Source: Parapedobacter indicus
Lineage (GTDB): Bacteria; Bacteroidota; Bacteroidia; Sphingobacteriales; Sphingobacteriaceae
Length of the DNA stretch: 64,000 nucleotides
Reading direction: 5' to 3'
Assembly (NCBI RefSeq): GCF_900113765.1
Contig: NZ_FOQO01000013.1
Coordinates: 1-64,000, forward strand
Under the pieces are notes generated by a model. It had not been told where the DNA came from. It worked only from the letters and a program-made list of their open reading frames with translations, and searched no databases. This document shows positions 55,636 to 63,570 of this stretch, piece after piece. Each line of letters begins with the position of its first letter. Position 1 is the stretch's first letter. Made by a program: the position numbers and the translations under genes.

Positions 55636-56532
55636 TTAATTAAAAGCCTGCCGAAACTCAATTGGCGACATACTCGTTTTTTTCTTAAAAAGCGTACTAA
55701 AAGATTGCGCGTGTTCAAAACCCAGCGCATAAGCAATTTCACTGACCGATAAATTGGTTGTTGACAATCTCTCTTTAGCCTGATCTATTAATTTCTCGTG
55801 AATATGTTGTTGTGTATTCTGACCCGTGTGTACCCGAAGTAAATCACTCAAGTAGTTGGGAGAGAGATTCATCAACTCTGCGATGTGCTGCACAGTCAAC
55901 AAGCCGCGAGTTTCTGTTTGCCCCCCGCTAAAATACTCATCAACCAGGTGATGAAATTTCGCTAACAATTGATGATTGTTGTTTTTACGCGTAATAAACT
56001 GGCGTTCGTAAAAACGGTTTGAGTAGTCCAACAGCAGTTCAATCTGCGAAAGAATAATTTTTTGCGTATGCCTGTCGATGTGCATACACTCTTTGTCGAT
56101 TTTATCCAGAATGGTCACAAGATTTTCCTCTTCTTCTGCCGATAAATGTAACGCTTCATTTACGGAATAAGAGAAAAAGCCATATTGATGGATGCTGGTG
56201 GCCAAGCTATGTTTCAATAAAAAATCGGGATGAAAAATCAGCAAATAACCTGAACCACATTCCGTGGCTTGCAAATCGAGGTGCTGAACTTGGTTAGGCG
56301 CAGTAAAACTTAGCACACCTTTATCGTAATCATAGTGCTGCTGTCCGTATCTGATTTTTCCGGTAGCTTCCCTTTTTAATGCCACACAATAAAAGCGGTT
56401 CACAAATCCTTTCCAGATTTCATCTTCCAAAAAAATGCAATGATCCAGATTAATGACACTAACCAGCGGATGCAGGGGCTCGGGAAGCGATAAAAGATGA
56501 TGGAACTGAGAAATTGATTTAATAGCGTTCAT
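55636..56532 (-). CDS. AraC-family transcriptional regulator
   Basis: A 298-residue regulator: an N-terminal cupin-type sensing domain (residues about 20-150) and a C-terminal AraC domain (TVQHIAELMNLSPNYLSDLLRVHTGQNTQQHIHEKLIDQAKERL, then SVSEIAYALGFEHAQSFSTLFKKKTSMSP). Its ATG shares one base with the stop of the aldo/keto reductase gene (TAATG), so the two form one operon. It probably controls that operon through the repeats at 57585-57617. Confidence 0.9.
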   Translation of the reverse strand: MNAIKSISQFHHLLSLPEPLHPLVSVINLDHCIFLEDEIWKGFVNRFYCVALKREATGKIRYGQQHYDYDKGVLSFTAPNQVQHLDLQATECGSGYLLIFHPDFLLKHSLATSIHQYGFFSYSVNEALHLSAEEEENLVTILDKIDKECMHIDRHTQKIILSQIELLLDYSNRFYERQFITRKNNNHQLLAKFHHLVDEYFSGGQTETRGLLTVQHIAELMNLSPNYLSDLLRVHTGQNTQQHIHEKLIDQAKERLSTTNLSVSEIAYALGFEHAQSFSTLFKKKTSMSPIEFRQAFN

Positions 56533-57536
56533 TAGTCAATCAAACCCATACTAAATTCATCATAAGGCTTACCGGTATCGGTACCAAGTGGCACAATGCT
56601 TTCTAATCGCAACAAATCCGATTCATTTAATTCGATAAGCGTGGCCTCCAGATTTTGCTCCAGATACTGACGGCGTTTTGTTCCGGGTATCGGAACAATA
56701 CCTTTACTGATGATCCATGCCAGTGCAAGTTGAGAAGATGTCACATTCTTTTCTACAGCTAATGCCTCAATCGCTTTTACCAATTCGATATTCTTGTAAA
56801 AATGCGCTTCCTGAAACCGCGGAATCGCTCTGCGAAAATCATTTTCAGGGAGATCGTCTATACTTTTGATTTGACCGGATAAAAACCCGCGGCCGAGCGG
56901 TGAATAAGCCACAAAGCCTACGCCCAAATCCTTTAACGTGTTTAAAACACCGCGCTCTTCAACAGTACGCTCAAATAAGGAGTATTCACTTTGCACAGCA
57001 GTTACCGGGTGAACGGCATGTGCCCGTTTTACGGTTTCTGATGATACCTCCGATAGACCAATATAACCGATTTTCCCTTCCTTAACCAATTCACTCATGG
57101 CGCCTACGGTTTCCTCAATCGGTGTATTCTTATCCAGCCGGTGCGTATAGTATAAATCGATGAAATCCGTTTTGAGGTTTTTCAGTGAGCGCTCCACCGC
57201 CTTTTTTACATATTCCTTTTTACCGTTAATGGCCCAGGTCACTTTATCGTGATCATCAATCTCCCAGCCAAATTTGGTTGCAATAATATACTGGTCACGC
57301 TTATTGGCAACGGCCTTGGCAATAAGCTGTTCATTTTTAAAGGGGCCATACAAATCTGCCGTATCCAAGAAATTTCCACCCAATTCCAGCGAGCGGTGGA
57401 TGGTAGCGATGGATTCCTGTTCATCTGCCGGACCATACATGTGGCCCTCTTCAAAACCCGTCATGCCCATACAACCTAAACCGATATTCGGTACAACCAA
57501 ACCCTGGTCTCCTAATGCTATTTTTCTAATCTCCAT
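56532..57536 (-). CDS. aldo/keto reductase
   Basis: A 334-residue NADPH-dependent carbonyl reductase with a TIM-barrel. The catalytic tetrad is visible: D58 and Y63 (NFLDTADLYGPF), K88 (IIATKFGW) and H132 (DLYYTHRLD). The cofactor loop near the C-terminus reads PIPGTKRRQYLEQNLEA. It belongs to the AKR13-like/YajO-type group reducing aldehydes; the substrate is unknown. It is the first gene of an operon with the AraC regulator. Confidence 0.92.
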   Translation of the reverse strand: MEIRKIALGDQGLVVPNIGLGCMGMTGFEEGHMYGPADEQESIATIHRSLELGGNFLDTADLYGPFKNEQLIAKAVANKRDQYIIATKFGWEIDDHDKVTWAINGKKEYVKKAVERSLKNLKTDFIDLYYTHRLDKNTPIEETVGAMSELVKEGKIGYIGLSEVSSETVKRAHAVHPVTAVQSEYSLFERTVEERGVLNTLKDLGVGFVAYSPLGRGFLSGQIKSIDDLPENDFRRAIPRFQEAHFYKNIELVKAIEALAVEKNVTSSQLALAWIISKGIVPIPGTKRRQYLEQNLEATLIELNESDLLRLESIVPLGTDTGKPYDEFSMGLID

Positions 57537-57546
57537 AATTCTGCTG

Positions 57547-57617
57547 TCTTAACGATTCAAAATTCGTTAAGATGTGCAAAGATCTTGTATGCAAAACCCC
57601 GAATATTGTTTGCAAAA
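57547..57617 (-). promoter_or_regulatory. operator region of the aldo/keto reductase-AraC operon
   Basis: Two direct repeats, TTGTATGCAAAA (57585-57596) and TTGTTTGCAAAA (57606-57617), start 21 bp apart, two helical turns, as AraC-family half-sites do. A perfect 9-bp inverted repeat (TCTTAACGA 57547-57555, TCGTTAAGA 57564-57572) lies between them and the start codon at 57536. Confidence 0.6.
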
Positions 57618-57677
57618 TGCACGTTATCCCATGACGCCACCGGATCATAAATATTATTATCCGTTGTGTGGTTTAAA

Positions 57678-58523
57678 TTAAGGCTTTTTCCCTTTAACCT
57701 TTTTAATTTCTTTTCCTTTTTCCAGTTTTTTAATACTATCCGCCGTTGGGAGATCTTCAGGCATCGTACCTCCCAATTCCTTTATCGTTTTGCGGACGGT
57801 TTTGCCCACTTCATAATGCGTCTGGTTGGCTGCGGTCTTCCCTTTGATATTCTCCCGCCGCAACTTCTCCTCTGTTTGCGTGGCGCGGAAAAGATTTGCT
57901 GCCAGCTCAGTGCTGCCCATATGGTCCAAAATCTGTTGGCTTTTCTTAAGTCCTTTTCGTGTGTGTATTGCTTTAGCGTCTAACCCACCGTACAACCCTT
58001 TGTAACCATGGTTTTGGAATATCGCATAATCCACCGGTTCTACCACACCGGCATTTTTTGCCGCTGCAGCAAGCTGTGTGTTGTGTCTGCTCAACTCGTT
58101 GCGTAGGAATAATCGCTTCTCTTCTTCCGTTGCCAGCCTATTGTAGGCTTCCATCTGTTGGATTTCCTGTATACGCGTCTGTACAGCAAAGTAAGTCTGC
58201 CCCAGAGCAACCACTTCTTTTCCGGGGTCTGCATTTTGGACAATGAGATAGCAAGCATAGCGGGAGAGCTTTATATCTTCGATTTTTCTTTCCGCGCCCA
58301 GTCCTATTTTAACCATTTCGTGGACTTGCACGAAATGGTCTAATACGTCTTGATTGCTGTTTTTGCATGCCTCTTTGGCTTTAGTAATGACGGGCTTAAA
58401 ATTTCTATATTCTAGATACCCAAGCACCTTGCCTAAATCCCGAGCACTCCAAAACTCATTTCCATCAGCATCGACCTGATTAATCTGTTCGAAAACACTT
58501 TGTGCTTGTAATCGTTTTGCCAT
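57678..58523 (-). CDS. dinD: DNA-damage-inducible protein D family (DinD/BRO-like)
   Basis: A 281-residue protein from the internal ATG (58521-58523, MAKRLQAQSVFEQI). It has the DinD family signatures FWSARDLGKVLGY, KLSRYACYLIVQNADPGKEVVALGQTYFAVQTR and NHGYKGLYGGLDAKAIHTRKGL. E. coli DinD inhibits RecA filament functions; the role of this copy is inferred from the family. A promoter 29 nt upstream of the ATG fixes the start and excludes the 29 extra residues of the longer frame. The location next to a Fic gene and a KilA-N remnant suggests a mobile or defence islet. Confidence 0.88.
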   Translation of the reverse strand: MAKRLQAQSVFEQINQVDADGNEFWSARDLGKVLGYLEYRNFKPVITKAKEACKNSNQDVLDHFVQVHEMVKIGLGAERKIEDIKLSRYACYLIVQNADPGKEVVALGQTYFAVQTRIQEIQQMEAYNRLATEEEKRLFLRNELSRHNTQLAAAAKNAGVVEPVDYAIFQNHGYKGLYGGLDAKAIHTRKGLKKSQQILDHMGSTELAANLFRATQTEEKLRRENIKGKTAANQTHYEVGKTVRKTIKELGGTMPEDLPTADSIKKLEKGKEIKKVKGKKP

Positions 58524-58551
58524 GAGCAGGTTGTTGTTTTGGTTTATATGA

Positions 58552-58582
58552 CAAAGATACATTTTGTTAAACAAAAAGCAAA
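58552..58582 (-). promoter_or_regulatory. promoter of dinD
   Basis: On the minus strand TTTG (58582-58579), 19 nt and TATCTTTG (58559-58552), an exact Bacteroidota promoter 29 nt before the dinD ATG. Confidence 0.75.
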
Positions 58583-58791
58583 AATTCTTAGCAAAACACT
58601 CTAGCTTCAAGAAATCTGCAATTCCGACCCTGTTAATCCCGCCTCAGCGTCCACAATGCTTCCTTTTTGGGCAGTAAGAAGTCGCGGATAAAGTCAGAGT
58701 AATTGAAATATATCCAGGAGTGGGGATTGAAATTTGTGCGTGATCTGGAACAAGGGAAAAAAACACTTTAATTCCTAAACGATGAAGCAAA

Positions 58792-58807
58792 ATAGGAATT
58801 TTTCCGA
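58792..58807. repeat. 16-bp direct repeat, copy 1
   Basis: ATAGGAATTTTTCCGA, identical to 60433-60448. The two copies flank the Fic gene. The core GGAATTTTTCC is itself an imperfect palindrome, and GGAATTTTTC also occurs at about 60363. Confidence 0.75.
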
Positions 58808-58863
58808 ATACCTCAGGAGATTTGGAAATTTTCTCAGATTACATCGTCCCGATGACACCCCAA

Positions 58864-60345
58864 CTAAGGAGCGACAATCCTTAAAATATAGTCATCTCCT
58901 TCTTCGAATGCATTGCTTTTTGTCAGCACGTCCTGCATCACTTCTACGTTTTCTCCGATTAGCGTTGCACTAAATAATTGCGCCCGTTGTAGCATCCTAA
59001 TATAGGTGTCGGGAAGCCGCCGGCGCGTCAATTGCCGTAGGGCACCCAAATAATCCGTTCGGAATACCGTTGGTATAATGATTTTCGTCTGTTGCGCTTT
59101 GACCAGTTCAGCGTTCATCATCACCCTGGCCACACGGCCATTCCCATCAAGAAAGGGATGTACCTCGCTTACCATGAACATCATAAAAGCTGCCTTTGCA
59201 AATGGATCTTCAATTGCACGATAGAATTCAAAGCCCCGTATCAAAGTTCCCCTTACCAACGAGAAGTCGACGAACTCCGTATTCCCTGCACGGTTATTCC
59301 TATCTTTGAATTCACCGGGATTCTTGGATGGCCTTCCACTCAGCATAACTTTATGGCGGTATCGTAGGATATCCAGCAACTGGTCTGCACGCTCCGGGGT
59401 TATGGACATTTCCATGCGGTTACTCACCACTTGGTAAGTACCAAGCACATCGTGTGAATCTTCATCACGTGTTGGCATTGGTTTTCCCGTTTCAATGATC
59501 TTCAACGCCTCTTCCACTTCAAATTTGGTACCCTCAATGTAATTGGAAAAATAGCTTTCAAAAAAGGCAACGTTTCTAAATGCCGTCGCCGTCAGGTTCC
59601 TCTCCGGAACCTCACTAAACACCCGGTTTTGCAATTCCACAAACAGGGTTTCAAAAAGACTTATCCGTTCCGAATCATAGGGATGCCCGAAGGCCCTCGC
59701 CATGGCGACAGGGGATGTCAAGATACCCGAAGGCTTGGTTGCTAATAATGCACCGATTAATTTATCCAGCTTCTCGAATTCCTTTTCCATTCCGACCGAC
59801 TGCCCGATTGTTCGTGCCTTATCCCGTAGCGCGTTTAAACCTTCTTCTCCTTTGGCAACTACGATCTGTTCAAGACGTTCCTCTATCTGCGGGAGGGGTA
59901 ATACCTTTGATTGCGGCCCCGGCCGCCTTGATTCCTGCAAATTCTCCAAAATAGCACGTTCCGATTGAGAAACGTACAAGCCTTCAGTAAATAGGTTATC
60001 ACCTGCTATGGCGCCTACACCTTTCATTATATTCAAGGTTATGCCTGGCAGTTTCACATTTCTGCTATACGTGTATGTCAAGAATAGATCGCCGGTAGAT
60101 GTCGGCCTATATTCCAATGCGGATCGGTGGCTTAGTAAAATCCCCGGAAAGAGATGTCCGATAATCCTAAAGATATGGGGGCGTATGATATCGGCCGGGT
60201 CCCCATCTAGCTGTGGTGTGTAAATTCTCGGCGCAATCTTTCGGATTTTCCCTTCTTTCAGGAGGATAGATATCGTCCTACTGATCGCTTTGTCACTAGA
60301 CGAGAAAATAATATCCTGTAAATGAAGGGGAACATTCTTATCCAT
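58864..60345 (-). CDS. Fic-domain protein with AbiEi-like N-terminal domain
   Basis: A 493-residue protein. Residues about 20-140 resemble the AbiEi/type IV antitoxin fold: a winged-helix LLKEGKIRKIAPRIYT, then LLSHRSALEY and YVSQSERAILENL. From about residue 225 it is a Fic protein with the inhibitory helix motif S267-NYI-E271-G272 (S-x-x-x-E-G) and the AMP-transferase loop H396-PFLDGNGRVAR (to R407). It is thus a class II, self-inhibited Fic enzyme that can transfer AMP or another nucleotide once the helix is displaced. The DNA-binding-like head suggests self-repression. No separate antitoxin gene is adjacent. Confidence 0.87.
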   Translation of the reverse strand: MDKNVPLHLQDIIFSSSDKAISRTISILLKEGKIRKIAPRIYTPQLDGDPADIIRPHIFRIIGHLFPGILLSHRSALEYRPTSTGDLFLTYTYSRNVKLPGITLNIMKGVGAIAGDNLFTEGLYVSQSERAILENLQESRRPGPQSKVLPLPQIEERLEQIVVAKGEEGLNALRDKARTIGQSVGMEKEFEKLDKLIGALLATKPSGILTSPVAMARAFGHPYDSERISLFETLFVELQNRVFSEVPERNLTATAFRNVAFFESYFSNYIEGTKFEVEEALKIIETGKPMPTRDEDSHDVLGTYQVVSNRMEMSITPERADQLLDILRYRHKVMLSGRPSKNPGEFKDRNNRAGNTEFVDFSLVRGTLIRGFEFYRAIEDPFAKAAFMMFMVSEVHPFLDGNGRVARVMMNAELVKAQQTKIIIPTVFRTDYLGALRQLTRRRLPDTYIRMLQRAQLFSATLIGENVEVMQDVLTKSNAFEEGDDYILRIVAP

Positions 60346-60417
60346 ACCGCTTTACTTTTAGGGGAATTTTTCTAATTAAATCAAGTAAACCATCTTTGCG
60401 TTGGGTGATTTTTAAAA

Positions 60418-60687
60418 CTAATTAAGACAAATATAGGAATTTTTCCGATTAACAGACGTAGCCGTGCTTCCCTCAGTTTTGAAATTCTGGGACAATGGGT
60501 AACAAGCATAGCGGGTAAGTTTAACATCTGACCTGATTATTATTTTTCCCTTTCTAAACCCGTCAAATTCGACGGGTTTAAAATCCGGATTATTTAAGAT
60601 TTCCCAAAAACCTAAGAGTTCGATTGTATTTCTATTCCTTAGCCAGTTTCTAATAACGTCATCCGTATGTTTGGAATCTTTATAATG
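60418..60687 (-). pseudogene. KilA-N domain gene remnant with a DinD-like tail
   Basis: The minus frame reads HYKDSKHTDDVIRNWLRNRN, TIELLGFWEILNNP and DFKPVEFDGF, the central part of a KilA-N domain. It then jumps to VKLTRYACYPLSQNF, which resembles the RYACYL segment of DinD. A TAG lies directly before the first His, the start and the rest of KilA-N are missing, and the frame ends at 60418. It is a decayed chimera of two genes of the same phage/BRO-type class as the nearby dinD. Confidence 0.7.
60433..60448. repeat. 16-bp direct repeat, copy 2
   Basis: ATAGGAATTTTTCCGA, identical to 58792-58807, about 88 bp upstream of the Fic start codon. It overlaps a -7-like TATATTTG (complement of 60428-60435), so a protein bound here could repress the Fic gene. 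Confidence 0.75.
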
Positions 60688-60750
60688 CTAGTCAAAATAG
60701 GTGAACGAAAGGCAACAAAGTACATTTATTCCGATAGATCCAGCTCTATG

Positions 60751-61428
60751 CTATTTGCTAAACCTCACATAGCTTTGCTGGTAGGCAACCGTATCCCTAT
60801 CGCCCAGTGTCGTCAAGAAATCCTCATCAAATTCGTTGAATAACTTGCCGGAAATCATGCTTTCGCTTGCCTGTCCTTCGGTTCCGGAATGGCGGTAAAG
60901 CTTGTAGATCATAATGGGAAACAACAGGGATTGGTAGGTTCCCTGGCAATAAATCACCGCCTCCCCTTTATACAGCAATTGGCCCCCCGAATGGAACGTT
61001 TCCAGCCGACCGTTGTGCTTGCCCAGTCGATAGGTGTCCAGTGCCGTCCATTGTACCGCACCCGTCGCATAGGGTCCAAGTATAAAAGGCGAGCGGAAGA
61101 CCACAGCATCATTATCTTCACGGGATACCCTGTAAAGTACCGCCGAAATCCCAAGCTGTGCTGTGCTGTCCGTCGTAAACGTGATGGTGTTGCTGGGCTC
61201 TGGTGCAAACGGCGCATTGAATCCACGCTCGCTGGCGATGAAGTTCGCGATGACCGCCTCATCCGTTACTTCACCGGATTTCGTGTACAGTTTAACGCTG
61301 CCCTGACGCTCCAAGGTTACCGCTTTCAGCTCAATCGGGAAAGCACTCTCGGTCACCATTCTGCCATCTTTGCTACAGGCAGTCGTTGCCATTGCAGCTG
61401 CCATCAGCAGGATAAGGTTCGACTTCAT
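60751..61428 (-). CDS. hypothetical lipoprotein, 225 aa
   Basis: Signal peptide with lipobox TTAC (Cys at about residue 18). The mature protein is strand-rich and Thr/Ser-rich (VTLERQGSVKLYTKSGEVTDEAVIANFIASERGFNAPF, TITFTTDSTAQLGISAVLYRV). It ends in a short helix containing DEDFLTTLGDRDTVAYQQSYVRFSK. Similar lipoproteins are common in Sphingobacteriaceae, but I cannot name a family. It is followed on the same strand by two smaller genes beyond a gap of about 150 bp upstream. Confidence 0.7.
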   Translation of the reverse strand: MKSNLILLMAAAMATTACSKDGRMVTESAFPIELKAVTLERQGSVKLYTKSGEVTDEAVIANFIASERGFNAPFAPEPSNTITFTTDSTAQLGISAVLYRVSREDNDAVVFRSPFILGPYATGAVQWTALDTYRLGKHNGRLETFHSGGQLLYKGEAVIYCQGTYQSLLFPIMIYKLYRHSGTEGQASESMISGKLFNEFDEDFLTTLGDRDTVAYQQSYVRFSK

Positions 61429-61480
61429 TTTACTTACCGTTTTACGGTTCCAAATATAGGATTGCTTTTCGGCTTCTCCA

Positions 61481-61608
61481 TCATCTGGGCCGTTCGTCCA
61501 GCAGGATCACGGTGAGGTCGCTTGCCAGCGGAGAGAAGCGCCAAGAGGTCAGTAGGTGCTTATCGGAATCCCGTGCCATGTCAAACCCGATCCCACCAAC
61601 GGATGGGT
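61481..61608 (-). pseudogene. possible 3' gene fragment
   Basis: A minus frame without a start reads NPSVGGIGFDMARDSDKHLL, then TSWRFSPLASDLTVILLDER before a TGA at 61481. The composition looks like the end of a real protein. It partly overlaps the 3' end of the 84-residue lipoprotein gene in another frame, which suggests a deletion or frameshift joined them. No family is recognised, so this is a weak call. Confidence 0.3.
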
Positions 61609-61835
61609 TTTACAGAAGAGTGTGGAGGGCGCGGATAACGTGACACGATTTGGTCATCTTTGGTATGCTTCAGTAACGCATCAATGACATCTATTTGGAA
61701 ATCGGGAAGCGAATTGGGGGGATCTCCTTTGTCGGCCTTTACCTCCCGTACGAATTTCTCCACGATATCCAGGTCGCCTTTCTTACATGAAGTGGTTGCG
61801 ACCAACAGCAATACAAAAGATATATAACGCTTCAT
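61581..61835 (-). CDS. small hypothetical lipoprotein, 84 aa
   Basis: Signal peptide and lipobox (TTSC, Cys at about residue 17), then a short charged mature part ending YPRPPHSSVKPIRWWDRV. Its ATG overlaps the stop of the PLDc_N gene (ATGA at 61832-61835), so the two are translationally coupled. The C-terminus may be altered by the rearrangement noted at 61481-61608. Confidence 0.6.
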   Translation of the reverse strand: MKRYISFVLLLVATTSCKKGDLDIVEKFVREVKADKGDPPNSLPDFQIDVIDALLKHTKDDQIVSRYPRPPHSSVKPIRWWDRV

Positions 61836-62050
61836 TTTCTAGTTGCCTTGGCAGGCTTCCTTCCCACCACCCAATACGCAATACTGCCGAGCAGGGGAAC
61901 AGCTAAAATCAACAGCCCCCAGATCAGCCGATGTGTGCCGGGTATCGCCATGTTCGTAGCCGCATGGAAGAGACTGTAAAACATGAATGCCAAAAACGGC
62001 AGTACGATGATAAGTTCCGTGGTTCCAAGGTTCAAAAAAAGTAAAGTCAT
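61832..62050 (-). CDS. PLDc_N-domain small membrane protein, copy B
   Basis: 72 residues, two membrane helices, nearly identical to the protein at 46138-46356. It overlaps the next gene by ATGA, unlike copy A, and faces away from the complete lipoprotein gene at 62301. This intact context marks copy B as the ancestral one. Confidence 0.75.
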   Translation of the reverse strand: MTLLFLNLGTTELIIVLPFLAFMFYSLFHAATNMAIPGTHRLIWGLLILAVPLLGSIAYWVVGRKPAKATRK

Positions 62051-62376
62051 ATTTTTCTTCCTGTCTTGCTACTGCTTTTCTTCGTTAAAGTGCCGATATC
62101 CGGAATCCCGACAGACTTCCATCTGTGCATGGGTAGGTCGCCATTTGGTTATATCGCAAAGGTACATTCCCGAAATCAAAAAGCAACTATCTTTAGCAAT
62201 CTATTTGCCATTTCAATACATATGCTCCATGTAGCACTTCGTTATTCTCTTCCGTCTTTTGATAAACATAGTTTATCTTTACATACCAAAATAACCAATT
62301 ATGAAAGTCAACTTGTTTTCCTTAGCCATCCTATCGCTATTCTTCACATTTCAAGCGTGCGATAAAGCCGAGCATT
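61843..62376. repeat. duplicated block, copy B (534 bp)
   Basis: Matches 46149-46690 in the same orientation, 15.7 kb away, with a few single-base differences and without the 8-bp insertion. It includes the PLDc_N gene from its 3' end, the divergent promoter region and the first codons of the lipoprotein gene at 62301. Confidence 0.9.
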
Positions 62377-62675
62377 TGGGCGAAGATGTTTTCCGTACCA
62401 CTTACCTGGGGCCGTCCGATGGTTGTCCGAGCTGGCCTTTGGTCCGTTTTGAGAAAAAAGATATCGATCGGTTGTCACGGTTGATTGATATGGAATTTGC
62501 AGAAGCGTACGGTGAGCGTCCGATTGCGTCTGCAGTCAATCTAACAGGAAATTACCGTGAAGGGCAAACCGTTATACTGAAGATCGGGCAATTTCCGCCC
62601 GAACAAGCAATCATCTGCCTTGCAAATGTGCGCTGGTACTTAGGTGTGTTTGTTTTAGAAGAACACCCCGATTAA
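62301..62675 (+). CDS. hypothetical lipoprotein, 124 aa
   Basis: Signal peptide with lipobox FQAC (Cys20), then a small globular mature part. It has DVFRTTYLGPSDGCPSWPLVRFEKKD, SAVNLTGNYREGQTVILKIG and AIICLANVRWYLGVFVLEE, with two further Cys residues that could form a disulfide. The family is unknown. It is the complete version of the fragment at 46615-46746. Confidence 0.7.
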   Translation: MKVNLFSLAILSLFFTFQACDKAEHLGEDVFRTTYLGPSDGCPSWPLVRFEKKDIDRLSRLIDMEFAEAYGERPIASAVNLTGNYREGQTVILKIGQFPPEQAIICLANVRWYLGVFVLEEHPD

Positions 62676-63014
62676 GTGTGGTACGCTATCCTAACGGGAT
62701 AATAAATGAGAACAAAATCACCATAGTTTCCTTTTTATCCAAAGTTTCATTTTGCAACTTCTATCCGGTCCCTCGGCTTCCTTCTTTGAGAATGGCTCCT
62801 TCTTCCAACAACTTGCCAAAGTGCGCTGTCAGGCGGGAAAGACTCCACCTTTTCTCTTTCCCCATTCTCATCCCTACCCGCTTCTTTCCTCCCAAATTAG
62901 TACCGATCAGGTAGCCTTTACCTTCCCGTTTGCCTACGCCGACATACGGAAGAACAACAGAACACTGGTGAAGCTCGTCAGTTGGCAACCTGTTACCGGA
63001 CTGCTTAAACGGGA
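62676..63014. other. gap without a recognisable gene
   Basis: Overlapping open frames exist on both strands here but none has a recognisable family, a start signal or a gene-like neighbour. Together with the remnant that follows, this looks like decayed DNA. Confidence 0.4.
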
Positions 63015-63186
63015 TTATACATATTCGAAAGCCAACAGATCGACAATATGAACTACTTTAATGGGACATTTGTGTTTCTGGATATATGCATCCAAATGCA
63101 TGAGGCAGGATAGTTCGGTCGAGATCATGTAATCCACCCCCAATGCAACGGCATTTAACACTTTCTGTTCAGCCACAGGCTTTTAG
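63015..63186 (-). pseudogene. 3' remnant of a LutA-type Fe-S oxidoreductase gene
   Basis: The minus frame reads PVAEQKVLNAVALGVDYMIS, then TELSCLMHLDAYIQKHKCPI and KVVHIVDLLAFEYV before a TAA at 63015. This matches the last 55 or so residues of LutA/YkgE-like proteins (CCG domain, with the conserved STxxSCLMH), which serve in L-lactate oxidation with LutB and LutC. A stop lies directly upstream and the remaining roughly 190 residues are absent, so it is a dead 3' fragment. Confidence 0.8.
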
Positions 63187-63246
63187 TATCTTTAAAGAAA
63201 CCTAAAAATCTTTAGCTAATTTGTTATACTTCTCACAGAGGAGGCC

Positions 63247-63570
63247 ATGAACCGGTTTTTCATTTCATTTACAGGAATCACCGACAATAGCAAGAAAGTT
63301 GTGCGACGTATTGTAGAGGCCCTACCCAGTATGCCCACCGTGCTGGTGACGATCCCAGTGGTTATTAAAATTATTAGGTCACTCGCTTTGCTAAAGGCTG
63401 ATTGCCTCAAATTGCCCCGATCGAACTACTCTTGTAGAACACATGTTACCTCAATCTTCCAATATGGATTGAAATCCCTTGGTAAATTCCTCGCCATAAA
63501 TCCGATGGTATTCTTTTGTAAACTGCTCAAAAGTCACTTTCGCGAGCGAATGCTTACCAAGAAATGCTAA
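63247..63570 (+). CDS. uncertain open frame, 107 aa
   Basis: Starts with a strong AGAGGAGG just before the ATG, which is rare for this phylum. However, the second half overlaps the opposing regulator gene by 120 bp and the protein shows no recognisable domain (basic, with VLVTIPVVIKIIRSLALLKA near the middle). It may be a truncated gene or chance. Confidence 0.25.
   Translation: MNRFFISFTGITDNSKKVVRRIVEALPSMPTVLVTIPVVIKIIRSLALLKADCLKLPRSNYSCRTHVTSIFQYGLKSLGKFLAINPMVFFCKLLKSHFRERMLTKKC

Larger units (their letters stand above)
58524..58863. other. gap between dinD and the Fic gene
   Basis: Contains the dinD promoter, then sequence with only short frames. The plus frame ending at the TAA before 58772 (QEWGLKFVRDLEQGKKTL) and an opposing minus frame both look faintly protein-like, so a decayed gene is possible, but neither has a start. 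An inverted repeat ATTCCTA (58771-58777)/TAGGAAT (58793-58799) lies here, and its right arm is in the repeated 16-mer described separately. Confidence 0.35.

Noticed and set aside
62752..63051. 99-residue plus frame and overlapping 75-residue minus frame
   Set aside because: They overlap each other, and the first also overlaps the lutA remnant; neither has a recognisable family or start context.
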